Of a stretch of DNA of 12,654 bases, positions 6,725 to 12,654 are shown piece after piece. The stretch spans positions 1-12,654 of the forward strand of contig JAILFF010000208.1 of NCBI GenBank assembly GCA_024697705.1, read 5' to 3'. Each line of letters opens with the position of its first letter. Position 1 is the first letter of the stretch. Made by a program: the position numbers and the translations under genes. The notes below the pieces were generated by a model, which was not told the origin of the DNA, made no database searches, and saw nothing but the letters and a program-made list of their open reading frames with translations. Origin of the DNA: Ruminococcus sp. GTDB lineage: Bacteria; Bacillota; Clostridia; Oscillospirales; Ruminococcaceae.

Positions 6725-6803
6725 AGTTTTTAACCTCTTTTCTTTTATTCTTTCTGCGGCACGTTCAGCCGCGCCGCCTGTCAACAAATTATTGCTCCGC
6801 CTG

Positions 6804-8096
6804 TTACGAAAGCTTTACTTCGGTGCCGACGTAATAATGCCTGAGTATCTGATCGTAGCTCCAGCCGTGTTTAGCATAGCCGCAGCAACCCCACTGAGAC
6901 ATACCGACGCCGTGTCCCCAGCCGAAGGTTCGGAAAATAACATCGTCACCGCTGATCTCGACCCTCACCGCCTGTGATTGCAGATCGAAGGTATCCTGCA
7001 AGGTGCGGCAGGTGATGCGCTTCTGTCCGTCAACGTTGATATAGCCGACATAGCGACCGCTGTAAATATCCTCCATACGGAACCAGTTTTCGGCATTGTC
7101 GGACAGAGTGATACCGCAGACATTTTCGAGAGCCGCCTTGACGTCGTATTTATTCAGCACGGTCTCAAGACCGTAATAGGGGTCCTCGCAGTCGTACTCG
7201 CTGACAACGCACCGCAGATAGGGGTATTCCATATCCCATATTCTCTCGCTCTCAACGGAGAATCCGGCGGTAGAAGCCGAATACACGGCATTGATGATCT
7301 CGCCGTTATAGAACACCGCCTGTCCCTCGACGGAGGAAACAAGGTTTTCAAGCCGCTCGGGGTAGCCCGCTTTCATGCCGATCTGAGCGGTAAATCCGAT
7401 CCCCTTGCAAAATCTCAGATACGAATAAGCTGCGACAGTCTGCGCCTTGATAGCCTCGTCGTCCCAGTCGGAGCCTATCTCGTTGTACACCATCTGACAA
7501 AGCAGCTCATGACCGCCGACCGTCCGATAGGAGCCAGAAATTATATCATAAATGCTGAACGACTCTCCCGCGACGCTTCTTGTGCCCTTGATCTCCTGCC
7601 TTTCGGGCTTTTCATCGTAGATCGGGGTATTGTCGCCGGGGTAAACGGCGTCAAAGGCAGTCGGGACCGGTTCGGGAGCCGCATTTCCCGCAGATGCTTC
7701 GGCTTCGGTAACAGCCGCGGCAGCGGGCTCGGCAGGAACTTCCACGGGAGCATCATTCTGCAAGAGCATGGTGTAGCTTGAAATATCCGCCTTTTTCGAG
7801 CGAACGTCATTATTTTCCGCAGCGGGAAGCTTGATATCCACCGCCGTAAAATTACGCACCGCCTGCATCTCGGCAGATGGAGCGGCAAGACGCAGCTTCA
7901 TTCCGCTGACCTCCTGTTCCGAACAGTCGGGACAGTATTCCCCGTGATAGGAATTTTCCGCACAGCGAGGCGCAATATCACGGTGAACTATATTCTGCTC
8001 CGCGGGTCCCGCCATAAAAGAACCAACGGCGATCAGCCCTGTGCCGAGAAGCACTGCCCCTGCGGCAACGGCTTTTTTATTCGGTGAAAAACTCAT
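6804..8096 (-). CDS. SpoIID/LytB-domain protein, membrane-anchored, vegetative promoter
   Basis: SpoIID is a lytic transglycosylase that cuts glycan strands lacking stem peptides; in sporulating species it works with SpoIIP and SpoIIM during engulfment. This 430-residue protein has a membrane anchor at about 9-30, then a linker rich in Ala, Pro and Glu to about residue 175. The SpoIID domain follows: QMVYNEIGSDWDDEAIKAQT with likely catalytic Glu206, SASTAGFSVESERIWD, PYLRCVVSEYD, and the C-terminal FGWGHGVGMSQWG (391-403) with SYDQILRHYYVGTEV. Just outside the membrane is a small cysteine/histidine cluster, C45...H51...C55xxC58. ATG 8096 has GAGGAAGG 8 nt upstream; ATG 8114 and TTG 8144 lack a site. 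It follows the SleB-like hydrolase. Domain call firm; a role outside sporulation is inference. Confidence 0.92.
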   Translation of the reverse strand: MSFSPNKKAVAAGAVLLGTGLIAVGSFMAGPAEQNIVHRDIAPRCAENSYHGEYCPDCSEQEVSGMKLRLAAPSAEMQAVRNFTAVDIKLPAAENNDVRSKKADISSYTMLLQNDAPVEVPAEPAAAAVTEAEASAGNAAPEPVPTAFDAVYPGDNTPIYDEKPERQEIKGTRSVAGESFSIYDIISGSYRTVGGHELLCQMVYNEIGSDWDDEAIKAQTVAAYSYLRFCKGIGFTAQIGMKAGYPERLENLVSSVEGQAVFYNGEIINAVYSASTAGFSVESERIWDMEYPYLRCVVSEYDCEDPYYGLETVLNKYDVKAALENVCGITLSDNAENWFRMEDIYSGRYVGYINVDGQKRITCRTLQDTFDLQSQAVRVEISGDDVIFRTFGWGHGVGMSQWGCCGYAKHGWSYDQILRHYYVGTEVKLS

Positions 8097-8149
8097 CGGC
8101 TGTACCTTCCTCATTTCGGGGGTGAAATGGTTTAATAAAACCAAAACTA

Positions 8150-8185
8150 ATTATACTACATATATGCCAAAAAGTCAAGGCATAT
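8150..8185 (-). promoter_or_regulatory. Sigma-A promoter of the SpoIID-like gene with dyad around the -35 box
   Basis: Minus strand TTGACT (8173-8178), 17-bp spacer, TATAAT (8150-8155). A perfect inverted repeat, ATATGCC (8162-8168) and GGCATAT (8179-8185), has the -35 box in its 10-bp centre, adjacent to one arm, while the other arm covers part of the spacer. A protein binding this dyad would block RNA polymerase. No sigma-E-type promoter, which would be expected for a mother-cell SpoIID, was noticed. Confidence 0.82.
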
Positions 8186-8211
8186 TTTTACCCTGACTCC
8201 GGCAGAATTAT

Positions 8212-9507
8212 TTATTTGAAATATCTCTGTCCGTCAAGCTCAAGACAAAGCTGTAATGACTCGAACCACGAAGCAACACCGCCTCCGACGTACTGCGGAG
8301 CGTAGTAATAGATAGCTCCGTTTGTATTGTCCTCGCCCGCGAGAGCACGTTTCGCACACTCGATTGTGTTCTCCGAAGGAACTGTATAACCGCCGTAATA
8401 ACCGTAGATGGCATCAAACTGTTCGGGCTGAGTAAGTACGCCCGAGATGCTGTCGGGAAAACGTGGATCCTTAACGCGGTTGATGATTACATTCGCAACG
8501 GCGATCTTGCTCGCTTCGGAGCAGTTGCCTACCTCGCCCTGAAGAACGTAGCAAAGCATATCAAATTCGGTATCGTTGTAAGATATCACATCTGCCGAAC
8601 TATGAACTTCCTCTTCGATAACAACAGGTATATCGCTTGTGAAATACTTCTTCATGCAGTAGCCCGACTTGCCGTCGAACTTCACACGATACCAGTCCTC
8701 GGTGTAGCCCGTAACGATGACCTCCGCGTCGATGGGAAGTACCTCGATAACGTCCGCGTTGAGCGAAGCGTCGGTGCGAAGATTTACTTTATCCATCGAG
8801 TAAAGCGTCTTTGCGGCACACGCCTTGACCTCGCTCTGAGGCTCGGAAGCTGAGATGTCTTTCAGCGAATTTTGGCTGCTCTTTACAGAAAATGCGCTCT
8901 CTGCCATTTCGTCAAGGTCGTCGATCAAAGTCTCGATGTCCTCTGTCTGTGCCTCTGTAACGGTAGTGGTCTTCTTGCTTTTGGTATTTTTCTTGCTTTT
9001 GGATTTCTTTTTAGCCGAAGCCGTCGTGGTTTCCGATAAATCCTTTTCAGCCTCGGAAGAATTATCTGTTACTGTTTTTTCCGCTCCCTTGCTGCCGGTC
9101 TTTTTGGTCTTTTTTGAAGGTGCTGTCGTTTCGGTAGCCTTGACGGTCTCAACGACCAGGTCGTACTCGTCAAGTCCTGCCTTTCTCATCGTAACAGCCG
9201 CCCTTGATACCGTTCTGTCGTAGCTGTCAAATACAGCGGACACTATCGGCGCGTCGCCTGCGGTGACCTCGATCTCGGTATCAACGGTCGAATCATCATT
9301 TTCGGTCTGAGAAACAGAAGTCGTGTCACGGCTCTCCGTATCCTCCATGGTGTTCACGGGGATATTGTTCCCGCCTACAAAGGCGTAGAGAGCAACAGAC
9401 CCTACCGCGAGCATTGCCACGGCTCCGGCTTCAAGCGCCGAGCCTGCCTTTTTTACGAAAGTAATTTCGCTGCCCGTCTTCTCTGTTTCAGTTCGATTAT
9501 GCTTCAT
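8212..9507 (-). CDS. Membrane-anchored SH3 and SleB/CwlJ-type cell wall hydrolase
   Basis: Predicted peptidoglycan-cleaving enzyme on the outer face of the membrane. Of 431 residues, about 22-45 form one membrane helix (AGAVAMLAVGSVALYAFVGG). Residues 50-225 are a low-complexity linker rich in Thr, Ser, Lys and Glu, with a strongly basic patch KKKSKSKKNTKSKK (167-180). A bacterial SH3 domain lies at about 236-291 (VNLRTDASLNADVIEVL...DWYRVKFDGKSGYCMKKY), likely for wall binding. The C-terminal 315-431 is a Hydrolase_2 (SleB/CwlJ) domain: LQGEVGNCSEASKIAVANVI with likely catalytic Glu325, then INRVKDPRFPDS and the closing YYYAPQY. ATG 9507 is preferred; GTG 9516 sits too close to the GGAAAGG site. 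SleB itself acts in spore germination, but the SH3 and linker layout suits vegetative wall turnover. No own promoter is visible, so transcription probably continues from the sortase gene. Confidence 0.92.
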   Translation of the reverse strand: MKHNRTETEKTGSEITFVKKAGSALEAGAVAMLAVGSVALYAFVGGNNIPVNTMEDTESRDTTSVSQTENDDSTVDTEIEVTAGDAPIVSAVFDSYDRTVSRAAVTMRKAGLDEYDLVVETVKATETTAPSKKTKKTGSKGAEKTVTDNSSEAEKDLSETTTASAKKKSKSKKNTKSKKTTTVTEAQTEDIETLIDDLDEMAESAFSVKSSQNSLKDISASEPQSEVKACAAKTLYSMDKVNLRTDASLNADVIEVLPIDAEVIVTGYTEDWYRVKFDGKSGYCMKKYFTSDIPVVIEEEVHSSADVISYNDTEFDMLCYVLQGEVGNCSEASKIAVANVIINRVKDPRFPDSISGVLTQPEQFDAIYGYYGGYTVPSENTIECAKRALAGEDNTNGAIYYYAPQYVGGGVASWFESLQLCLELDGQRYFK

Positions 9508-9535
9508 TTTGATCACATTGCCTTTCCGACAGCGC

Positions 9536-9576
9536 CTGAAGGAGCCGTCTTCAGCCGTACTGTGAGCGGGTACGGC
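9536..9576 (-). other. Two tandem hairpins between the sortase and hydrolase genes
   Basis: The 99-bp gap between the sortase stop and the hydrolase start contains two perfect short inverted repeats: GCCGTAC/GTACGGC (9554-9560 and 9570-9576) and CTGAAG/CTTCAG (9536-9541 and 9549-9554). They abut, and neither is followed by a T-run, so they are unlikely to be full terminators. They could be mRNA processing or stability elements that set unequal expression of the two genes. No promoter was recognised in the gap. Confidence 0.5.
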
Positions 9577-9606
9577 AATTGTTGCGGATATTGCGGCTCG
9601 TAAGCT

Positions 9607-10689
9607 TTAATAGCTCCAGCCGAGATACTTTTTGGCATTCCCCCACTGGGCTCTCCAGACTTCGGGGAAGTAAATATCTTTATCCTCTTTTTCCTGATAA
9701 GAACTAATTATCTTTTCCTTATCGTCGTCCTCGTCGAGCTTCTTGGCTACGATTACCCATCTTGTATCAGCCACCTCGTTCGAGCAGGTCGAAAGCGTTA
9801 TGTAGCTGTCTTCGGGGTCGCACTGTACATCGCAGGAATACCACGACGCTTTCTCGACGTTTCTTATCCATGTATTGAACTTATAATTACCGGCGTCGAA
9901 ATTTCTGTACCTCCAGTAGTCAAAGATCCTGCCGTTATCCTGGGTCTCGTCTATCGTCCCTATGAAGCAGCCGATTATAACATATTCGCAGTTATTGCTG
10001 TCATAGATCGTATTGAACTCGATCACAGGATGTTTTTTCAGGACTTCAACGCTTTCCTTGTACTCCGCAAGATGCGTGAACGAAGTGCCGAGCTTTCTCA
10101 TGTGGTGACCGTAAATAACGATATTGTCGGGCTGACCGTTTTCATCGATCTTATTTACATGGTCAACATAGATACTGCCGGATTCGTAAGGCTGACGGTC
10201 GATATTGTGAGTAAGATAATACTCGTTGTCGTCGGTCTGCATTACGGGGAAATTGATGTATTCCTTTCCCTCCGAATTGGTAAAGCCGGGTATCTTTATC
10301 CAGCCCACGGTTTCCTCGTTCTTTTCAAGAAGTTTCTTCGCCCATTCCTGAACCTCGCGCTGCTGCTTTTCGGGAGCGGCGGCGTTAGAGTCAACTATCG
10401 CCTTTTTACCGCTGAAGATCGAATCTCCGTTCTCGGAGCCACCGAACGTCGGTTCAAAAGATTGTATCTGCTCGGTGTATTCGAGCGTATCCTTGTTGGT
10501 CTCAAGCAAATCCGTCAACTCGTTCAGCGAAGAGAAGAAAAGCACGATCGACCCGATAAAGATGACCTTTCTCACGATCTCCTGCGCCTTGTCGCCCTTC
10601 CACGGGATAAAATACTTGAAAAACCTGACAAAGAAATTGGAACTGTCGGACTCCTTGTTTACGCCTGCCATTTCGTTAATCATTGACAT
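9607..10689 (-). CDS. Class B sortase
   Basis: Sortases are membrane-bound cysteine transpeptidases that cleave a C-terminal sorting motif and join the protein to the wall or to pilins. The 360 residues begin with a cytosolic segment of about 40, then a membrane helix (about 41-56, VIFIGSIVLFF), an acidic extracellular stem to about 125, and the sortase domain. Catalytic residues are visible: His195 in NIVIYGHHM, Cys302 in TLSTCSNE and Arg310 in DTRWVIVAKK. The large insertion between the histidine and cysteine regions with a long helix, and the N-terminal helix, fit class B. Residues 320-360 are an additional charged tail. ATG 10689 has GGAGG (10700-10704) 10 nt upstream and overlaps the cinA stop codon by 10 bp, implying translational coupling. 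No protein with a sorting motif (NPxTN-like or LPxTG plus membrane tail) is visible in the window. Confidence 0.95.
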   Translation of the reverse strand: MSMINEMAGVNKESDSSNFFVRFFKYFIPWKGDKAQEIVRKVIFIGSIVLFFSSLNELTDLLETNKDTLEYTEQIQSFEPTFGGSENGDSIFSGKKAIVDSNAAAPEKQQREVQEWAKKLLEKNEETVGWIKIPGFTNSEGKEYINFPVMQTDDNEYYLTHNIDRQPYESGSIYVDHVNKIDENGQPDNIVIYGHHMRKLGTSFTHLAEYKESVEVLKKHPVIEFNTIYDSNNCEYVIIGCFIGTIDETQDNGRIFDYWRYRNFDAGNYKFNTWIRNVEKASWYSCDVQCDPEDSYITLSTCSNEVADTRWVIVAKKLDEDDDKEKIISSYQEKEDKDIYFPEVWRAQWGNAKKYLGWSY

Positions 10690-11234
10690 TGCCGACCGAC
10701 CTCCTTTTCAGCTCCGAGCAGTTCGAGCAGCCATTCAAGGCTCCTCAGTACGGCAAGCTCCCTGACCATCCTTCTGTCCGGTACGGAGCCGCCCGTTTCC
10801 TCATACAGCTTCAGTTCCTTCGACTTTACGTCACCCTTGACACTGACCGCAACAAAGACCGTTCCGACCGGCATTTCAGCCGTCCCTCCGCCGGGACCCG
10901 CTATGCCGGTTATGCCCACCCCTATATCCGCGCCCGTCACCGAGCAGATACCCGCCGCCATCTCGCGGGCGGTCTCATGCGAATATACCGAAAAGGTCTT
11001 TATCGTTTCGGAGCTCACACCGATCATCGCGATCTTCATTTCTGCCGAATACGTCACAGCGCCGCCGACAAATACCGCCGACGCTCCCGGGACAGAGGTG
11101 ACTGCTGCCGAAAGCAGCCCTCCCGTACAGCTTTCAGCCGCACTGAGGGACAAACCTCGCTCATGCATATATTTTACAACACGCCCCGCCGCTTTGTCAA
11201 TAGTTTCCGTAACGAATTCGTAATATTTATTCAT
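10680..11234 (-). CDS. cinA: Stand-alone CinA C-terminal domain (nicotinamide-nucleotide amidase, PncC-like)
   Basis: CinA C-terminal domains deamidate nicotinamide mononucleotide to nicotinic acid mononucleotide, recycling NAD breakdown products such as those formed by DNA ligase. The 184 residues are only this domain; the N-terminal molybdopterin-binding-like half of full CinA is absent, so pncC would be an equally good name. Motifs: AESCTGGLLSAAVTSVPGAS (33-52) with Ser35 as the likely nucleophile, FVGGAVTYS (55-63), Lys67, and GITGIAGPGGGTAEMPVGTV (108-125-region). The usual GAVS after the middle is SVYS here. ATG 11234 is 11 nt after GGAGG (11246-11250); ATGs at 11255 and 11267 cover or precede that ribosome site and are rejected. 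It is the first gene of the cinA-sortase-hydrolase series. Confidence 0.93.
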   Translation of the reverse strand: MNKYYEFVTETIDKAAGRVVKYMHERGLSLSAAESCTGGLLSAAVTSVPGASAVFVGGAVTYSAEMKIAMIGVSSETIKTFSVYSHETAREMAAGICSVTGADIGVGITGIAGPGGGTAEMPVGTVFVAVSVKGDVKSKELKLYEETGGSVPDRRMVRELAVLRSLEWLLELLGAEKEVGRQCQ

Positions 11235-11634
11235 TTTGAAAAAAACCTCCTTCATCTTTTTTGTCATTCTGCACATAAATTTACGTTCGATTTATTTCAA
11301 AATGTGATTTGATTTATTCTTTTAACTATTATTTTTACTGCCGAACGAGTCCGTTCCGTAACCCATTCGTAACAAAAAATACTGTTTTCGAGCTTGATAT
11401 TCCACGGTTTTGGTCCTCGCAAAAGCTCAATTTTTCGTACTTTTAATATCTTTTTCCCTGTTTTTCAGCTCGATTCGACTGTACACTTTTTTGTACTCTT
11501 ATTTACGATTCGTCATTTTTGTAATTTTTGAGTAATAAATTTACTGTACAGATTTTCGGACTTAAAGCTCTGCGAACGGAAATCCGAGAGGTTTTCTTTT
11601 GTTCAAATTGCCGACTGCGGAAAGCCCCTCCGTA
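11235..11634. other. 400-bp AT-rich non-coding region with nested repeats, upstream of cinA
   Basis: No convincing gene or RNA was seen. Several repeat structures stand out: (a) CGATTCGAC (11471-11479) and CGATTCGTC (11506-11514) as direct repeats flanking TGTACA (11480-11485) and TTGTAC (11491-11496); (b) a second TGTACA near 11545; (c) tandem CCGTTCCGTAAC (11351-11362) and CCATTCGTAAC (11363-11373), overlapped by the small dyad GAACG/CGTTC (11343-11356); (d) GAGCTT/AAGCTC (11390-11395 and 11423-11428) followed on plus by AATTTTT. The only promoter candidate for cinA is TTGAAA (11295-11300), 17 bp, TATGTG (11272-11277), whose -10 box is poor. No intrinsic terminator was recognised after thiI. 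Confidence 0.55.
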
Positions 11635-12654
11635 TCAGAGATCGACATTGTTTTCGCCGCATCTTATGATCTTGAAAGCGGTCTTTTCGAGAGCCTCCTT
11701 TATCATCGGCTCGAAGTCGAACTTCGCCTGACCTTCCTTTACCTCCTCGACGGTGGGTCGGGTCTTCGGGTGCTTCGGCGTAAATACCGTGCAGCAGTCC
11801 TCATAAGGGAGTATAGACGTATCGAATGTGCCGATCTTCCGCGCCGTTTCAACGATCTCAGCCTTGTCAAGACCGATACACGGACGGAATACGGGCATAC
11901 GGCAAGCCTCGTCGGTGCAGACGACCGCGTTCATCGTCTGGCTCGCTACCTGTCCGAGACTTTCGCCAGTAATAAGGCAGGAGCATCTCTCCTTTTCGCA
12001 GATACGCTGTGCGATCTCCAGCATCAGGCGGCGCATTATAATTGTGAAAAGCTCCTCGGGGCAGTTGTCGCGGATAGCCACTTGTATATCGGTAAACGGC
12101 ACGCAGTGGAAGGCGATGTCCCCGCAGTAAAGCGCTATCTCCTCCGCAAGCCGCTCGACCTTTAGCCGCGCCCGCTCCGAAGTATAGGGCGGTGCCTCGA
12201 AATGTACCGCCTGAATCTGCACGCCGCGCTTTGCCATCATGTAGCCCGCCACGGGCGAGTCGATACCGCCCGAGATAAGCAGCATTCCCCTGCCGCTTGT
12301 GCCTATCGGCAGACCGCCCGCGCCGTTTATCTTGTGCGCATTGATGAAAGCATTGGTCTCTCTGATCTCGACAGTGACTGTAATGTCCGGGGACTTGACA
12401 TCCACCGAAAGGTCGGGGAAGCGTTCCAGAATAGCCGCGCCGAGCTGTGCGCAAATCTCGGGCGATTTGCAGGGGAACTGCTTGTCGGCGCGTTTGGCTT
12501 CTACCTTGAAGGTACGAGCGTCCGCAAGAGCAAAGCCGAGATAATCCATAGTGTCCGTTAAAACGGACTCCATTGATTTTTCTACCTCCAAAGCCTTGCA
12601 GAGTTTTACGATTCCGAAAACGTGCATAAGCTCGTCCATTACCTCATCCATGTC
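11635..12654 (-). CDS. thiI: tRNA 4-thiouridine synthase ThiI, N-terminus beyond right edge
   Basis: ThiI adenylates uridine 8 of tRNA and transfers sulfur to it; in many bacteria it also has a part in thiamine synthesis. The frame is open through the right edge, and the first visible residues (HVFGIVKLCKA) correspond to about residue 65-75 of Bacillus ThiI, so roughly the first 60 residues are missing; the ATG at 12651 is internal. The visible part has the THUMP domain end (AKRADKQFP, SPDITVTVEIRE), the PP-loop ATP site SGGIDSPVAGY, FEAPPYTSERA, ITGESLGQVASQT, and EDCCTVFTPKHPKTRP. It ends shortly after, so the C-terminal rhodanese domain of enterobacterial ThiI is absent, as in Bacillus. 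That form needs a dedicated cysteine desulfurase, whose gene could lie just outside the right edge. Confidence 0.96.
   Translation of the reverse strand, partial: DMDEVMDELMHVFGIVKLCKALEVEKSMESVLTDTMDYLGFALADARTFKVEAKRADKQFPCKSPEICAQLGAAILERFPDLSVDVKSPDITVTVEIRETNAFINAHKINGAGGLPIGTSGRGMLLISGGIDSPVAGYMMAKRGVQIQAVHFEAPPYTSERARLKVERLAEEIALYCGDIAFHCVPFTDIQVAIRDNCPEELFTIIMRRLMLEIAQRICEKERCSCLITGESLGQVASQTMNAVVCTDEACRMPVFRPCIGLDKAEIVETARKIGTFDTSILPYEDCCTVFTPKHPKTRPTVEEVKEGQAKFDFEPMIKEALEKTAFKIIRCGENNVDL

Noticed and set aside
6779..6784. Consensus -35 box TTGACA on the minus strand upstream of the double zinc-ribbon gene
   Set aside because: No -10-like hexamer occurs 16-18 bp downstream, where the sequence is GC-rich, so it was not called a promoter.
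6978..7781. Plus-strand open frame of 267 codons opposite the SpoIID-like gene
   Set aside because: Antisense to a confident SpoIID domain, with no domain or ribosome site of its own.
8162..8185. ATATGCC/GGCATAT hairpin as a terminator of the hydrolase gene
   Set aside because: No T-run follows on the minus strand and the -35 box of the next promoter is inside it, so an operator is the better reading.
10030..10686. Plus-strand open frame opposite the sortase gene
   Set aside because: Antisense to all the catalytic motifs of the sortase; no independent support.
11559..11600. CTCT...AGAG hairpin followed by a T-rich stretch near the thiI end as a terminator
   Set aside because: The T-rich side is on the plus strand, where no gene ends, and the stem is interrupted by a five-base bulge; it does not fit termination of minus-strand thiI.

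Overview
The window looks like chromosomal DNA from a Gram-positive, low-to-mid GC Clostridia, most like a Ruminococcus-type member of the Oscillospiraceae. This is inferred from the mix of a secreted BspA-type leucine-rich repeat protein, a class B sortase, SpoIID-like and SleB-like wall enzymes, a stand-alone CinA amidase domain, strong AGGAGG-type ribosome sites, and sigma-A promoters with exact 17-bp spacers (TTGAAA-N17-TATAAT three times, TTGACT-N17-TATAAT once). No transposon, phage, CRISPR or RNA gene was recognised. Nearly everything reads on the minus strand; only yajC and the small gene behind it are on plus.

Left part (1-2400, minus): the N-terminal 581 residues of a large secreted leucine-rich repeat protein that runs off the left edge, with a clear promoter and leader. 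Upstream of it is a small serine/threonine-rich lipoprotein gene with its own terminator. A 225-bp divergent region then separates the lipoprotein from yajC.

Plus island (2527-3336): a strong promoter, yajC (Sec translocase accessory subunit), a small cysteine-rich protein probably co-transcribed with it, and a strong terminator. A second terminator facing the other way ends the gap transcript, so the two units converge.

Minus block (3354-6724): gap (glycolytic GAPDH) from its own promoter; dprA and maf as a tight pair; and a membrane-free double zinc-ribbon protein whose terminator sits directly against the maf ribosome site.

Cell-envelope block (6804-11234, minus, order of transcription cinA, class B sortase, SH3-SleB hydrolase, SpoIID-like protein). 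cinA and the sortase overlap by 10 bp. The sortase and the hydrolase are separated by 99 bp holding two tandem hairpins. The SpoIID-like gene has an additional vegetative-type promoter with a dyad around its -35 box. The three envelope proteins are all membrane-anchored near the N-terminus and together suggest a wall-remodelling module used in growing cells rather than (or as well as) in spores. No sortase substrate is visible.

Right part: a 400-bp AT-rich non-coding stretch with nested repeats, then the C-terminal 340 residues of thiI (tRNA 4-thiouridine synthase), cut by the right edge. Most genes are familiar; the points most worth a second look are the envelope block, its regulatory dyad, the repeat-rich spacer before cinA, the truncated leucine-rich protein and the uncharacterised cysteine-rich gene after yajC.
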